Assembly: GCF_016086655.4 (NCBI RefSeq)
Contig: NC_052134.2
Span: forward strand, 4,278,001 to 4,342,000
Length of the DNA stretch: 64,000 nucleotides
Reading direction: 5' to 3'
Source: Lepeophtheirus salmonis
Lineage: Eukaryota > Arthropoda > Copepoda > Siphonostomatoida > Caligidae
Shown: one piece after another, positions 13,336 through 25,685 of the stretch
Layout of the letters: each line of letters opens with the position of its first letter
How positions within the stretch are numbered: the first letter of the stretch is position 1
Notes under the pieces: model-generated
Told to the model about the DNA's origin: nothing
Seen by the model: the letters and a program-made list of their open reading frames with translations, nothing else
Database searches by the model: none
Program-made: the position numbers and the translations under genes

Positions 13336-14581
13336 CAGGGTGTCCACGATAAATTGGAACTACTTTAAACTTCATCCAGATCCATAATGTGGATATTCGG
13401 GGTTAAATCATACTAATATAAAAGGTTGTTTGAACAATAGACTATAACTTCCATCACAATTGTTTTGACAAAAAACAATAGTCATCATGGAACAAGCAAG
13501 GAGAAGAGACATCATCCTCGAATTGGCTCGCTCGGCACACAAGCCCTCTGCTATCTACAAGCTTCTTAACTACCCCAAGACCACGGTGTACTGGGTTTTC
13601 AATGCCTGGGAGGTTGAGGGGAAGGTCTGCCACAAGGCCCACAGCATGAGAAGTGACTGAATCCGCACTCCCGCTTCCTTGAAGACCTCCGGAAGTCCAT
13701 CAAGGCTTTGCCGGGGACTTCCTTGTCCAGGTTGGCCAAGAACTGTGGAGTGAGCAAGCAGCTCGTCTACAAGGCTGTGAATGGCCAAACAACACATCCT
13801 CACGGCATCCATGAAGGCCACCAGGCTCACCAACGGTAAGTGTCTCCTCAATGACCTGAAGAGCCATGGAGGAAGAATCATCTTCTCCGACGAGAAGAAC
13901 TGGACTGTCGACTGAAGCTACAACGTCCAGAAAGACAGGTGGTTTGCCAAGGAGAGAGAAGAGGTCCTTGCAGACTTCACCACAAAGTTCCCAGCTTCCG
14001 TGATGACCCTGGGTGTCATCTGCAGCACCGGTGAGGTGATGCCTCCTTTCTTCTTCAATCCTAAGGAAAAGGTTAACGCGATAAGGTACTGCGAAGTCAT
14101 GGAGGAGTTTGTCATCCCCTGGATGAAAGATACAGCCGCTGGGAGGGAGTACATATTCCAACGAGACTCAGCGCCCGCACACATCGCCATGAGGACCACT
14201 AACCTCTTCAACTCCAACGACATCACTTTCTGGGATTGCAATACCTGGCCCTCCAACTCACCCGACCTCAATCCATGTGATTACTACTGGTAAGGGAAGT
14301 TGGAGAGGGAGATGTGCAAGGTCAGCCACAAGAGCATCGCGGCCCTGAAGGGTTCCATTACGATGGAGTGGAATGCGATCGATTCCGCGGAAGTCATCAG
14401 GGCATGCAAATCCTTTAGGGGCAGGATGGAGAAGATGGTGGCTGCTGAGGGAGGACTTGTTGAATAAATTTATTGTTTAATATCATGTCTAATTTTTTCA
14501 TATTAACAAATACACTCCAAATTCCATTTTTATCAAGCAGGTTGAATTTTAAGATAGTTCCAATTTATCGTGGACACCCTG
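13336..14581 (+). mobile_element. Near full-length DD37D mariner element, inactive
   Basis: The element is 1246 bp. Its ends form a 26-bp perfect inverted repeat beginning CAGGGTGTCCACGATAAAT, imperfectly extending to about 43 bp. TA dinucleotides flank both ends (13334-13335 and 14582-14583), the target duplication typical of Tc1/mariner. One decayed transposase frame fills the interior. It is markedly richer in GC than the flanks, which suggests a recent arrival. The complete structure should make it a good reference copy of its family in this genome. Confidence 0.95.
13487..14467 (+). pseudogene. maT/DD37D mariner transposase, broken
   Basis: This would catalyse cut-and-paste transposition of the surrounding element. 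The ATG at 13487 opens an N-terminal helix-turn-helix region. The catalytic triad is visible as SDEKNW (first Asp), QRDSAPAH (second Asp) and NSPDLNPCDYYW (third Asp); 37 residues separate the second and third Asp, giving DD37D. The C-terminus is EGGLVE before a stop at 14465-14467. Breaks: TGA at 13658, TGA at 13913, TAA at 14291, and a shift out of and back into frame between about 13665 and 13785. Antisense frames across 13454-14271 are shadows. The TIRs may still be usable in trans. Confidence 0.9.
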
Positions 14582-14583
14582 TA

Positions 14584-14720
14584 TATAATGAACACACTTC
14601 ATCAGAGCTGCTGCAATGGGGGAGGGCGCATCTTGGGCATGTCTGAGTAGGGAAAAATAGGCTGTCTATAAAAATTTTCGATTATCTTAGAAGTAATGTG
14701 AAAAAAATAGTTAGACCTAT
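14584..14720. other. Short spacer between two mobile elements
   Basis: Nothing recognised. Confidence 0.4.
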
Positions 14721-14880
14721 CAGGGGCGTTTGCAGGATATGTATATATATATTTTTTTTTTGGGGGAGGGGGTGCCTTGGTCATTGGATTTGTCTTTACA
14801 AAAAAAATCCAAATATTAAATTTGTTATACAAAAATTTAAAAAAATTTAATTTCAAATATAAAATTTAAAAAAAAATAAT
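14721..14880 (+). repeat. GGGCGTC-type short repeat copy
   Basis: Begins CAGGGGCGTTTGCAGGAT and continues into a T-rich then G-rich stretch and an A/T-rich body with recurring AAATTTAA blocks. It shares this start with 26531-26649 and 36821-37060 and, inverted, with 48060-48440. Probably a MITE or SINE-like family. Confidence 0.55.
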
Positions 14881-17800
14881 TTAATTTAATCTTCAATTTT
14901 TAAGACGGAAGTTTCACAGCTCACGCAGCGTTAGACCTTGTGGAGACAGTAGAGATTAAAATATGAAGATCACATGACATATTAATTCTTATCCAATGAT
15001 AAATATATAATTAAAAAGAAAGAAAAATTACAAAAATTTGCTAGATATTCGTGACTACACAAGTCATTGCGATTGCTTGTAATAACACAACACCTCAATT
15101 GTTCACGGTGTGCACAACTGAAGATGGTTCTTATCAGGGATTAGGCATGGTCCAAGTCTGTAGCAAACTCGACCATGTCCAATACTCGGTCCATTTACTT
15201 TTCCCATATATTTTATTACGACTGAACATCAGCTGTTTAGCAAAGTACAAAAAATGACTTTTAAAATTGATATTTAACGAAGTTTTATAAATTTATATTG
15301 ATCTGGAAGAATAAAGATTGGTAGCATATTTTTCTATTCTTTTACTGAAACCTTAAAAGAACCCCCCACGTTACATGTACTCCAGGTTGGGAAACCATGA
15401 TTTATTTAAGCCTGTGGACACACATGTAAGTATATTATGTAAACACATTTTTATATAATTCGCTGAGATGATACCTTCATAAAATATACTCATCAAAATA
15501 TCTGGTTTCCTAATAGTATTTTAATTGTGTCTATTTCAAAATTAATGTCATACCTTCAGACCAATCATATAGGTTTGAAATTGACATATATAATATTAGA
15601 TAGAAACGCATATAATAGCCAAGATAAATCCACTAATTAAGTATTCTTCATTAAATGCATGGTCGTTTATTGTTCATGTCTGATTCATTAAATTATAATT
15701 AAAGACATGTTCAATATCTATTCGATTAAGGAAAAAAAAAAAATAATAATAGCATCATAATAGGATAAGAGTTAACTTTTATTTTTTTTTAAACTCCCAA
15801 AGAATAACTTTATTGATTAAAATAATATGTTATTTTATAACATGACTAAAGAACAAAAATAATCAGGGTATGACGAACGATTATTATTCATTAAAGAATC
15901 AAATAGTATACATAAAATAAATTAATAAAATGTATTCCGTCGTCTCGTCATTATAAAATTTAAGGATAGAAATTCCATTCGTAGTCGGTAAAATATAAAT
16001 AAAATAAACATTCCTCAATAAACATCTCATTAGTTGCAATTTTTGGAGAAAAAAAATTCCTTCTTTATTTTTTTTCCTAGGTGATTATAATTAATGTTCT
16101 TATGCCTTTTAATCACAATTCAATAATAATGTCTGTTCCTATGCAAGAGGTTACGTTGAGTAGATTAAATGTTCCGTTATTTTTATATATAGTCCTTATC
16201 TGTCTACTTCATAATAACATATAAATAATTAAATTTATGATGGACTAAATATAAACGTAATTTCGTCAAATGGATTACATAAAAACATCCATTAAATCGA
16301 CTCACATTCCCTACTAATTATTACTTCGTTTTATCTATCACATCAAGGATAAATAGCAATGAATCGATGGTTTACTAATTATACATAGGTATATATTAAT
16401 AGCAATAACAAAAACTCACATTTTTAAAGCAATAAATATATTAATAAAAATAATTATGCACAAACAAAAATTGCTTGAATTTTGCTGACTATGAAGTTAA
16501 TAAATCACTTAATGGCAATTTTCCACAAATGTGTTCTTTCATTCTAAAAAAAACAACTTCATTTCATCATCGTGTATGAACGAGAAAACTTGTGTGATTT
16601 TTGTGATTTTGATGCCTTGATTTATCAGATAAATTCAACACGATAATTAATATTGAAACCTGGGAAATATAATTAATAATAATGAAATTATATATAATCA
16701 TTCCATTTTTGATTAATCTACGACAATGTTTTGGAATTGTAAGTATAGAAAAGAAATACAATTGAAAAATTATCAAAATCCTCTTTAGCAACCTTTGTTT
16801 CTATTTAATATTGTATTTTGAGTTTTAAATTATTTATAACAGTCTATTATTCTATTTAAGTATCCATCGAACTAATTCAGTAAATAAATTTACATTATTT
16901 TTATTCATTAAATAAGAATATCCATCAATATCTTCGATAAAATATAAGAATAACAAACAAAATATTTTTTCAATCAGCTCATAGCTAGCTCATAATTTAA
17001 CCTCTAAGACATTAATATTTCTTAATGAATATGCAAGCCTATAAATTGATTATAATATTTATTCCTTAAAATATGGCGGATAGCAACTAATTGAATTTTA
17101 ATAACTTTAATACATTGCAAAGCTTGGAGAATATATGGATTTAAACTTATTTTCAAACTAAAACTAATTTATCATCGTTATTAAATCAAACTTTACACTT
17201 TGATTTACTTTACTGAGTGAATTATAGATGAAAACGTCATAAGAAATACACTCACTGATTTAATTTTCTAGATTTTTTTTTTTTTTTGTAATATTGTTAA
17301 TGAAATATGTTTCTTTAAATCCTTGATTCCTTGCTAATAAGGCTTGAACAACACTTGCTCTGATGTGGAATTTCTAAATTAAGAACTGCCTTCTACGTTC
17401 AATTATTTTAGGAGAGTTCTATATAAGACTTAGAATAACTCTGTGTTATACCTTTTAAATGACAGGAACGATTTCGTACTTATTAAATAATATGCTTAAA
17501 ATTAACAATGACGTCATAACTTGACACATTCACATATTATCTTATTATATCCTTCATTATGTAATATAAGCATATCCAAATTTAATCCATTGAGGTTGCA
17601 GTGGGTCACGTACTTCTAATAGATCTCACGAATAATGGAAAAAATAAAAGTCAAAAGAATGGTCGAGTTACTCTTTTCTAAATAAAGTTATCTATCAACA
17701 TAGAAAGAAATATTCTTTTCTAAGAAAAAGAATATTTTTCAAGTAAAGATCATTCTAAAAATAAAACAACCATCTTCTATAAAAAAACGGCAATCGATAA

Positions 17801-18844
17801 ATATAAAAAAAGTTGTTAAAAAAGTGTGCAGTTAATGAATATTCATTCACTTTACAAAAAGGTCATTTGAAAAAAGAAAGCTTTTATTTTATAAAAAGTG
17901 AAAATATTTTTTTAACATTGGGATTTCGCTTCCCACACAATTTGTTTCGCAATGGACTCTGCAATAACTAAGGCCGGTCTTCAATATTAGTATATTAAAA
18001 TATCAGACCAAGAGTTCAAATAATTAAAAAAGAAAATCGACTTTTATTTCAATTAATCATGTATGTATTAGGGATTATCATTTTCCTGGAAACTGTTGTG
18101 CAGCGAGATCTGGAAAATATTTCCCCTTGCAAATAACAGGATCACCTTAGTAGATCATAAACCATCTCAAATGGGTAATTATAAGATCAAAAAAAAATTA
18201 ATTTCAATTTTGAAATAACAAAATTAAAAAGAATTTTATTTTTTTCAATGTTACTTATCCAAAAAAAACGGGCATACTTGGAAAAAACTCATTTCTGGGT
18301 CAAAAATTCTAACTTTTAAATTATATATTATTAATTTTCATGTTCTTTAGTGATATAATTATCACTAATAGTTTTCAAATTGCTTTGAAGAGCCCGCAAT
18401 TTAAGTTTTTTTTTCAAATTCTGTACCCCATTCCGACACGGAAAAAGTTTAATCGTAAAAAGGTAATAACTTGTGGACTAAATATAATTCATCAAATCTA
18501 ATGTACGGCTTTTATATTGGTCATTTATATTGTTTTGGTTCTAAACTGTAAGCATTTTCCATATGTAAAAATTAAATAAACTAAAAATTAATATGGTAAC
18601 CCTGAACATTTTTGGAAAAGAGTAGCTCATCTGCAATGGCGTTGAATTTGATTAAATGTAATCCTCTCTGTGAGTTTGAAAAACTAAACAAATTCCGCTC
18701 CGTAACTAGCAAAGAAGTAGACAGGAATTGCTCCGTTTTCGTTCCTTAGTTTAACTGAAGATAGAAATAGTAATTAATAGAAATACAAACTTATCACAAA
18801 ACGCTTTCCCCACTGATTTTTTATTTTGAACACGCTTGTTAATA
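14881..18844. other. Gene-less AT-rich interval
   Basis: About 4 kb of AT-rich sequence with no supported exon. A TGACGTCA palindrome lies near 17508. The frames at 15051-15257 and 16567-16791 show no family features. Confidence 0.5.
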
Positions 18845-19005
18845 GTGACGTCAAAGAGTATATATATTATTACTAAATACTATTAATAAAGTTTCTAGTA
18901 TTATAAAGTGTAAATATACCCTTTGTTATTCTCTATGACGTCAAAATATGTCAATCTTGCCCAGCAGTTGGTAAGGTAGATAAAATTGAAAATTCTAGCA
19001 AGCCT
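18845..19005 (-). repeat. Dispersed repeat related to 33738-33932
   Basis: The reverse complement of about 18933-19001 reads GCTAGAATTTTCAAT .. CCAACTGCTGGGCAAGAT .. ATTTTGACGTCATAGAG. It matches the two tandem units at 33738-33932. A second TGACGTCA followed by AAGAGTATA at about 18847 mirrors the end near 18935, suggesting inverted termini around a short AT-rich core. Confidence 0.6.
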
Positions 19006-19464
19006 GATTATACATTGGTATAACAAGGAAGTCTTGAAAACCATGGAAGTGAAAGAAAAAGTGTGCCCGGCCAAGAAGAGGTAAACACTTCTAGCCTAAA
19101 TACTGACAACTTATAATCTACTAGCATATAATTTTTTAAATAAAAATGACAAATTAGGATATGTTTAAGTTAAACAAATATTAATATATATATTTACAAA
19201 GAGACATTATGTTATGAGACGCCATTAGACACTTCAAAATTGTAATTATCTTATATAAATATTAAATAAAGGCTTGGTACAGTTAAACTAAAATGATATA
19301 AATGATGTTTCAACTAAAAGACGACAACAGATGAACTACTTTTCTTTGTGCCTTGGTGGGTCTTCCTGAAGTTCTTTTTTTTACAATACTTGCAGCAGAT
19401 TTTTTTTGCACATGACATTATAGAGAATTACAGAGGTTTTATATAAAATATTAGTCTACTCATG

Positions 19465-20410
19465 TCCTTATTCACACTTCGACCTCAATATTGCCTCAAT
19501 AGCTGTCTCTAAACTATTAAGCATCCTCCTGATAAACAGATAAACGAATAATGCTCTTGGATTTGAGGCCTTTAAAGAGGCAATGCAATCAAATTGAAGA
19601 GAGAATATGCATAAAACTATGAGATGAATAGCATGTCCGAAGGGTTCGAAAGACTTCCTCGATTTCCAATTTGAATGAACCTTGTATTCCAGCCTTTTCA
19701 AAGTTCGGACGTAGAAAAGAAGATCCAGGAAGGTAAATATTGGGATCAACAAAATAGTCATTTCGTTGAAAGCAGTTGTATACATTTTTAAAATTATGCA
19801 CTGTATCTATTAAGAGAAATCTCCTCTTCGTGACGTATCGAGAATGACGGATTTATGTTTGGAGAACGTTATCACATAGATACTGTTTGTAAAATTTCCT
19901 ATTGGTAGTATGATTATAAACAGACAATGCAATAACTGAAAACCCAATTTCCCACAAAAACTTCTTAATATAGTTATATTGGCGAAACATAAATTCAGCA
20001 GTCAAGTTTGTCACCAGTACGAGAGAGATAACGTCCATATACTTTCCTCCCGCATACTTAATCACTGCTTTAATTGCTTGGTTGTTTTCCTGTCAAAAAA
20101 AAATCCCCTTACAAATTCAATCCTCTGGGCCGAATAAATTTACTTAATGACGAGGGTTACGTGTTTCTCACGTCTTTTCAAGCTTTTGATCCTAAATTTA
20201 GATACTTGAGAGTAGAGCTGGGAATCCCTGTTTCAATTGTCAAAGCACTAGATATTGACTGAAGATATTTTGCCAATGAAATTGAAGTAATGTTGGAGGC
20301 AAAAATTTCCTCGTAAAGAGCTGGACCGACATTCTGCCACATCAGGGCAATAGAGAGGAGTAAAAGAGATGATCTTTTACCCTTGGGAGGCTTAAAGAGG
20401 AGGATCATTT
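19465..20410 (-). pseudogene. P-element/THAP9-like transposase relic (minus)
   Basis: Minus-strand frames joined across breaks resemble the middle of P-element/THAP9-type transposases. The order is an IYSAQRIEF block near 20140 (family: DE.Y..QRVEF), then KYAGGKYMDVISLV near 20030 (family: KS..GKY.D.VA.V), then TVHNFKNVYNC near 19780 (family: the V.HFKN..NN segment), then NFEKAGIQG and further C-terminal sequence down to 19465. At least three frame changes and several stops are present. No THAP zinc finger or inverted termini were found. Identification rests on this motif order, not on a database match. Confidence 0.65.
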
Positions 20411-22104
20411 GTTGAAAAAGAAATGATGGCTTCGAATATTGTAGATGATTAATGTCTGAAGAGTTAATGAATTACAATAATGGGTTACAAATATTTTCAT
20501 ATGTATCTGAGTCTGTCTGAACCTCATTGGATCCAAAAAAAAAAAAAAAAGAGCTGCAACGTTGATGGCTTCCCTTAGAATGTTGATTCTTTAAGAAAAT
20601 CTTAGACTGTGGGCTCCACAGCTATTTTTAAGTTAAGTATGATTATGATGTATTTTGCATGATAAGTCATCTTCCACTTTGAAGCTGGAAGAAATATCAA
20701 ATCCCTTGTCATTTGATTGGATTATTTTGATTAGAGCAACATTTGGAACTTTGTGTAAAACAAATCCTGAAGGCAATGTTTGAGAAGAGAGCCCCATGTA
20801 GAGATTTTTTTGTAGAGTGGACTATCTCGTGCAAAAAAATATCATTATGTAATGCTTTGAACCGTTCTTTTTGTAACTGGAGTCTTCGGCAGATAGTTGA
20901 GGCTCTCGTTGGTATGGGGTGGGTGGTGGGGATGTAGGAAGATTAGGCTCAGATAAAATGAATGTGTCAGCCGCCGTTAAACTTTGAAAGGCTAAATATT
21001 GTGTTACTTGACGTATTGAGTAATTAAATGATGTTTAGAGTATGTATTCATGGACAATAAATCTTATTTTTATTTATTTTTTTAAATCTACATAAAACAA
21101 AGTATAAATTGCAAAAGTAAAGATGCTTCATTGTCTGCTTAAATTAAGGTAGAGATGAAATCGTAAATTTAATTTTATTATATTTTATCTTCCTACGATT
21201 TCTTTGTTTATTTAATATATTGCTTACACTTTTTTCCTTAGTCCATTGATCCTTAATCTTAGATTTCAACAGGAAGGAAACAATAACTATGTAGAAACAG
21301 CATGAAAAGATCCTGGAAACACTTTTTTGTGAGAACTTATTCTGTAAAATTAACTATTTTTACAAAATACTGTTCATTCAATTATATTTGTGAAATTTAT
21401 CGAATAACTAATTAGTACCCCCAATATATAGTACTATATTAAAGACTTATAAAAAATTATTAAGCTATTTTCCTTCAGTCACTCTTGACTTTTTATTTAA
21501 GAAGTTAGGATAAAAAGAGAAAAGAAAAAATTAAATTGAGAGGAAATCATGAGTCATGGGTCTACTCTCAATAACTTATCACTAAATAAATGAAGAAAGA
21601 AGATCGACCCCAGATTTACTTCTTGAAATCAAGTCACCCCATTCATTCTTTTAAATAAAGTATTTAATGTGATAATGACTTAAACATCAAATTGCGCAGC
21701 TTTATATTAATAAAATTAATAGAAAAAATACATTATTAAAAACTTGACACTTTTTAAAATATTATTATTTTACTGGAATGAAAATAAATTTCACGCTTAC
21801 GTGTAATTTGAATCCATGAAAATTATCAAAGTAATTTCTTGTGAAGAAAAAATATGTTTCCTTGTTATTCTCTAAAAAATCCCTGGATTTTTTTATGTTG
21901 CTTCTACAGAAATACGAATGTTTATTAAGCTGAGCCTATTGTAAGATAGGTCAAAATTATTTTCAATCACATACTCATATACATTTATTCATTTCACTTC
22001 TAAATATATCAACGGTTCTTAAAAGGAAAGTTACCGTGGAAGTGTTTGACTTTAACTTTCTAAAATTCATTAGCACGGTGTTGCAGTAATAACACAAAAA
22101 GGCA
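20411..22104. other. Gene-less interval
   Basis: 20411-20950 may be more of the adjacent transposase relic, but I cannot assign it. The remainder is AT-rich with no supported exon. Confidence 0.4.
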
Positions 22105-22380
22105 CGTTTACTAAAATCTACCATCACCACTATCTCTTTCTAATTACTCCTCCTTTATTCTCTCTTTCTATACCAAGAACTTTTTCCCTAGACTCAACTA
22201 GATACTAAATATGCTGTAACATATTTATGTATTGTATGATGCATTTTAATATATTAGGTTGTTGTGGGATTAATATCTAGCCGAGTCTATGAAAAAAAGT
22301 TCTTGGTATATAAAGAGAGAGAGAAAAAAAAGGAAGAATAATTAGATAGAGAAAGTGGTGATGGTAGGTTTAAGTAAACG
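22105..22380. mobile_element. Palindromic (foldback) MITE
   Basis: The left arm 22105-22210 and right arm 22269-22380 are inverted copies of about 105 bp. Both carry CGTTTACT, CTACCATCACCACT, a long C/T-rich (G/A-rich) tract, ACCAAGAACTTTTT and AGACTC, and the pairing continues to TAGATACTAAAT/ATTAATATCTA near the loop. The loop is about 60 bp. There is no coding capacity. If transcribed it would form a long hairpin. Confidence 0.9.
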
Positions 22381-23486
22381 TAACCCACAATAATTCACAT
22401 TGTCTTTTGTCAACGTTTCTGCTTCTTCTCCCCTAATCAATAACTAAACGTTGATTGGTTGAATTTAAACAAACTCTTATTAAGACGTGAAACGTTCCCA
22501 AAAATTATAACGCCACGTTTAAGAATAATTGGTTAGCGAAGAACTGATTTGGAGTCGTTTCTTCTCTTTTCTTTCGGAGGAAAGGTTGTAGAGTATAATA
22601 TAGTTAATGATGTGTTAGAATAAGGGCTTATATAGTACCCCCTTGGAGTGCAAAATAGTTCTTCAAGGGGGCGCCAAATCAGAAAACCAATTGAAAAGTG
22701 GGAAGGGGAAAAACAGTAGTTTCATGAGAATGCCGTCAGTAAACAATATCCAAATGTTTTATGGCCTACTGAAAGAGAAGGGGTACTGTTATTCATTTAC
22801 TACCTTAGGTGGGGGGGGTCCTTCTTTGCTGTCCCACACTTTGAAATGACCCCCTCCTTTAGATAGTTATACGTCAAGCTGTTTTAATCCAACCGCAACC
22901 TCGATTATAGTAAGGACAAATAACATTTTTTTTCTGGTTGCCAACTGTGGATTATTATTTTGAAATTAGTTATTATTTATAATTTTATCAATAAAATTAA
23001 TACCTGAGTATGAATAACACAAAATCTAAAAGAAGGTCCTTTTTTATATAAAATAATATTAAAGAATTATATGATACTAATTATATTAAATTTTCTCTTT
23101 ATTGCTGTCTATCTTTGCCTCACGCTCAAACAATACTCTGTGTTTTTGTTTTTTAGTAAGAAATCTTATCTTTCTATCATTATCTAGCGTAAACCGATCG
23201 CACTTATACAAGGCGAGATACACATAATTAAAGCCATCTATTGGAAAGATAAAGGATTTCTTTTTACTATGGACATTATAAAACTACTCATACGTAAGAT
23301 AGCCATATTAAAGATGAATATTTCTTATAAGTATTTGTAGAAAATGCGTTAGCCAATAAACGTTTTTTGGAGAAACATGTAAAAGTAGGAACCTCATGTT
23401 TGGAATTGGAATTATTTTTTTGCTTTACAAAAGGGTCATAATGTTTATAATGTAAGTGTATCCTTAACTTGATTATTTTTGTTTAG
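22381..23486. other. Upstream region of the peroxidase-kelch gene
   Basis: No first exon with a convincing signal peptide, correct phase and donor could be fixed here. The sequence ends in a good 3' splice site (pyrimidine-rich tract then TTTAG at 23482-23486) directly before the first recognised exon, so an upstream exon, coding or 5' UTR, should exist here or further away. A hydrophobic frame near 23398 fails because its donor would give the wrong phase and a 35-nt intron. Confidence 0.45.
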
Positions 23487-25685
23487 ATGCCGATTCTGCC
23501 AATTGGTTATCCATGTGAAATATTTCGAAGTATTGTGAAAGATCATACATTTAAACTTGGTCCACTTCAAATTGGCAGTTGTCGCCCTGAAAAAAATTGT
23601 TCAATATATGAAAATGCACGCTATCGTAGCATGGATGGGAAATGCAATAACATTCATCATGACAAATCTTTATGGGGCTCTCGTGGATCAGAGTTTATTC
23701 GACTTGCAAAACGAAGTATGTTTATAGATGAAAAGTGGATTTATAGTTTTAAACATGACTATTTATTGATTTTTATTAGCAAAGTTGTTCCGTATTAACT
23801 ACCCACCCAAGTTTTACTTTGTTTCCAAGGAGCGGCTCCTACCCAATGCACGAGAAATTAGTTCAAAACTCAATGCTGGAAATGATGAAGTACATAAAAA
23901 GTTAACAACCATGGTAATGCAAATTGGACAATTAATCGACCACGACTTAACCCTCACAGAAGAAACCAATACCTGCTCAGAGCATGAATGCCCATCCAAG
24001 AAAGATATTGATTGCTGTGATTTTATTAATTTTAATACTTTTATACTAAATAATGTCCCAAAAGGTAAATTTTCGATTAACTCTGCAATTGATTTTCTTA
24101 TATCTAATAATTAATAGGTTGTATGCCAATTTTGGTACCGGAAGATGATGAATTTTACTCAAAGCAAAACCCCAAAGTTAGATGTTTGGACTTTAAAATA
24201 TCATTAACCGCGCCCTCTTGCAGAACAAATTTGGACTTTTCATGTAATTACCAAATGATGAACAAATTGAAAGGCCTTTAATAAATATTAATTTTCTTAA
24301 TTCATTAAGCAGCTGCCACAGTTAATGAACCCTTTAATTCAGTCACAAGCTTTTTGGATGCTTCAATGTTGTATGGTTCTGATGAAGAAATGGCAAGGGA
24401 TCTGCGACTCTTGAAACGTGGATATATGCAGACAAATAAAAAACTTGGTGAAAAATATCTTCCCTTTGAAAAAGATATATGTCCTGAGGTGATTCCAACC
24501 ATGTTCTCAACTGGTGATGAGCGAGTTAATGAAAACCCTGGGCTCCAATCCCTTCATACTTTGTTTATGAGAGAGCATAATCGAATTGCAAAAGAATTTT
24601 TATTACGCCAACCCAACTGGAATGATGAAAAATTATATCAGGAGACGAGAAGACTCGTAATTGCGGAATGGCAAAATGTTGTGTACGGAGAGTTTTTGCC
24701 CCTTGTTTTAGGTATATATATATTTTTAAATTTTCGTCAAAAAGTTAATTTCATTGAACCAATGATTTCATATATATGTACTTAAGGGTCCAAGTTTGTT
24801 GAAGACGATGATAAAATGAACATCAACGTTAATTCGGATTACGATCCAGATGTGGATGCCAATATACTTACTGCTTTTTCAACTGCAGCTTTCCGATTTG
24901 GTCACTCTTTAATAACAAATATTATGCATACGTATGAAAATGGGAAACGGAAGGACACTATTTCAATAGCTCAAGTATTCTTTAATACCACCATGGTACG
25001 ACGCAAGCAAATTGATCAAATCCTTGAAGGGATGAGTATTCAACCCACACACGTAGTTAACTCAAAAATTGCAGACTCTGTACGAAATTTTTTGTTTAAG
25101 AAAAAAGGTATTGTTAAAGTAATTCCTCAGAATCAAAAGAATGCAAGTTCATTTGAATAGGTGAATCCTTTGGAAGTGACTTAGTTTCACGCAACATACA
25201 AAGAGGCAGAGACCATGAACTTGCCCCTTACAATTCCTACCGCAAACTTTGTGGCTTATCTCCTTTACCATCAACCTTTGCACATTCCCCACCCGTTGAA
25301 TTTACATGGGAAACATGGAAGATCTTTGGGGAGCTGTACACAGAGCCAGAGGATATTGAATTGTTTCCTGGAGGGATTTCAGAAATACCTGCACGTGGAG
25401 CCTTGGTGGGTCCTACTTTTCGATGTTTAATCGCAGAACAATTCCGAAGAGTACGCTCAGGGGATAGATATTTTTTTACTCACAAGAATGTAGATGACAC
25501 CTCAGGGTATTGTCATGAGGAAAGACGAAATATCCGCCAACGGAAGTTATTTGATATTATTTGTGATAATACAGATATTTCCAATATGCCCTCCAGGAAC
25601 GTCTTTATTATAGGCTCACAATTTAACCAAGTACAGTGCTCCTCATCCTCTAAATTGGATCTAAGTACTAATTGTGTGGATGACG
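23487..25685 (+). other. Haem peroxidase domain portion (six exons)
   Basis: Every intron in this part is phase 1 and 53-75 bp, so exons 2-6 are symmetrical and could be shuffled as a block. Family landmarks follow in the right order: YRSMDGKCNN, WG..G, NYPP, GQLIDHD, SFLDASMLYGS, GDERVNENPGL, LHTLFMREHNRIA, YDPDVD, AFRFGHSL, NIQRGRDH, YNSYRKLCGL, then the terminal LDLS. At the position equivalent to the haem-linked Met of myeloperoxidase there is Asn (N289), as in invertebrate peroxidases without a sulfonium link. Exon 4 has a tandem acceptor (CAGCTG after AAG), so variants with or without one codon are possible. Confidence 0.9.

Noticed and set aside
13454..14271. Long antisense frames across the mariner
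   Set aside because: They are the reverse strand of a GC-richer transposase gene, whose plus-strand motifs (DD37D triad) and TIR orientation fix the coding strand.
23398..23452. Possible signal-peptide exon (hydrophobic frame) upstream of the peroxidase
   Set aside because: Its donor would leave a 35-nt intron and the wrong phase for the exon at 23487.
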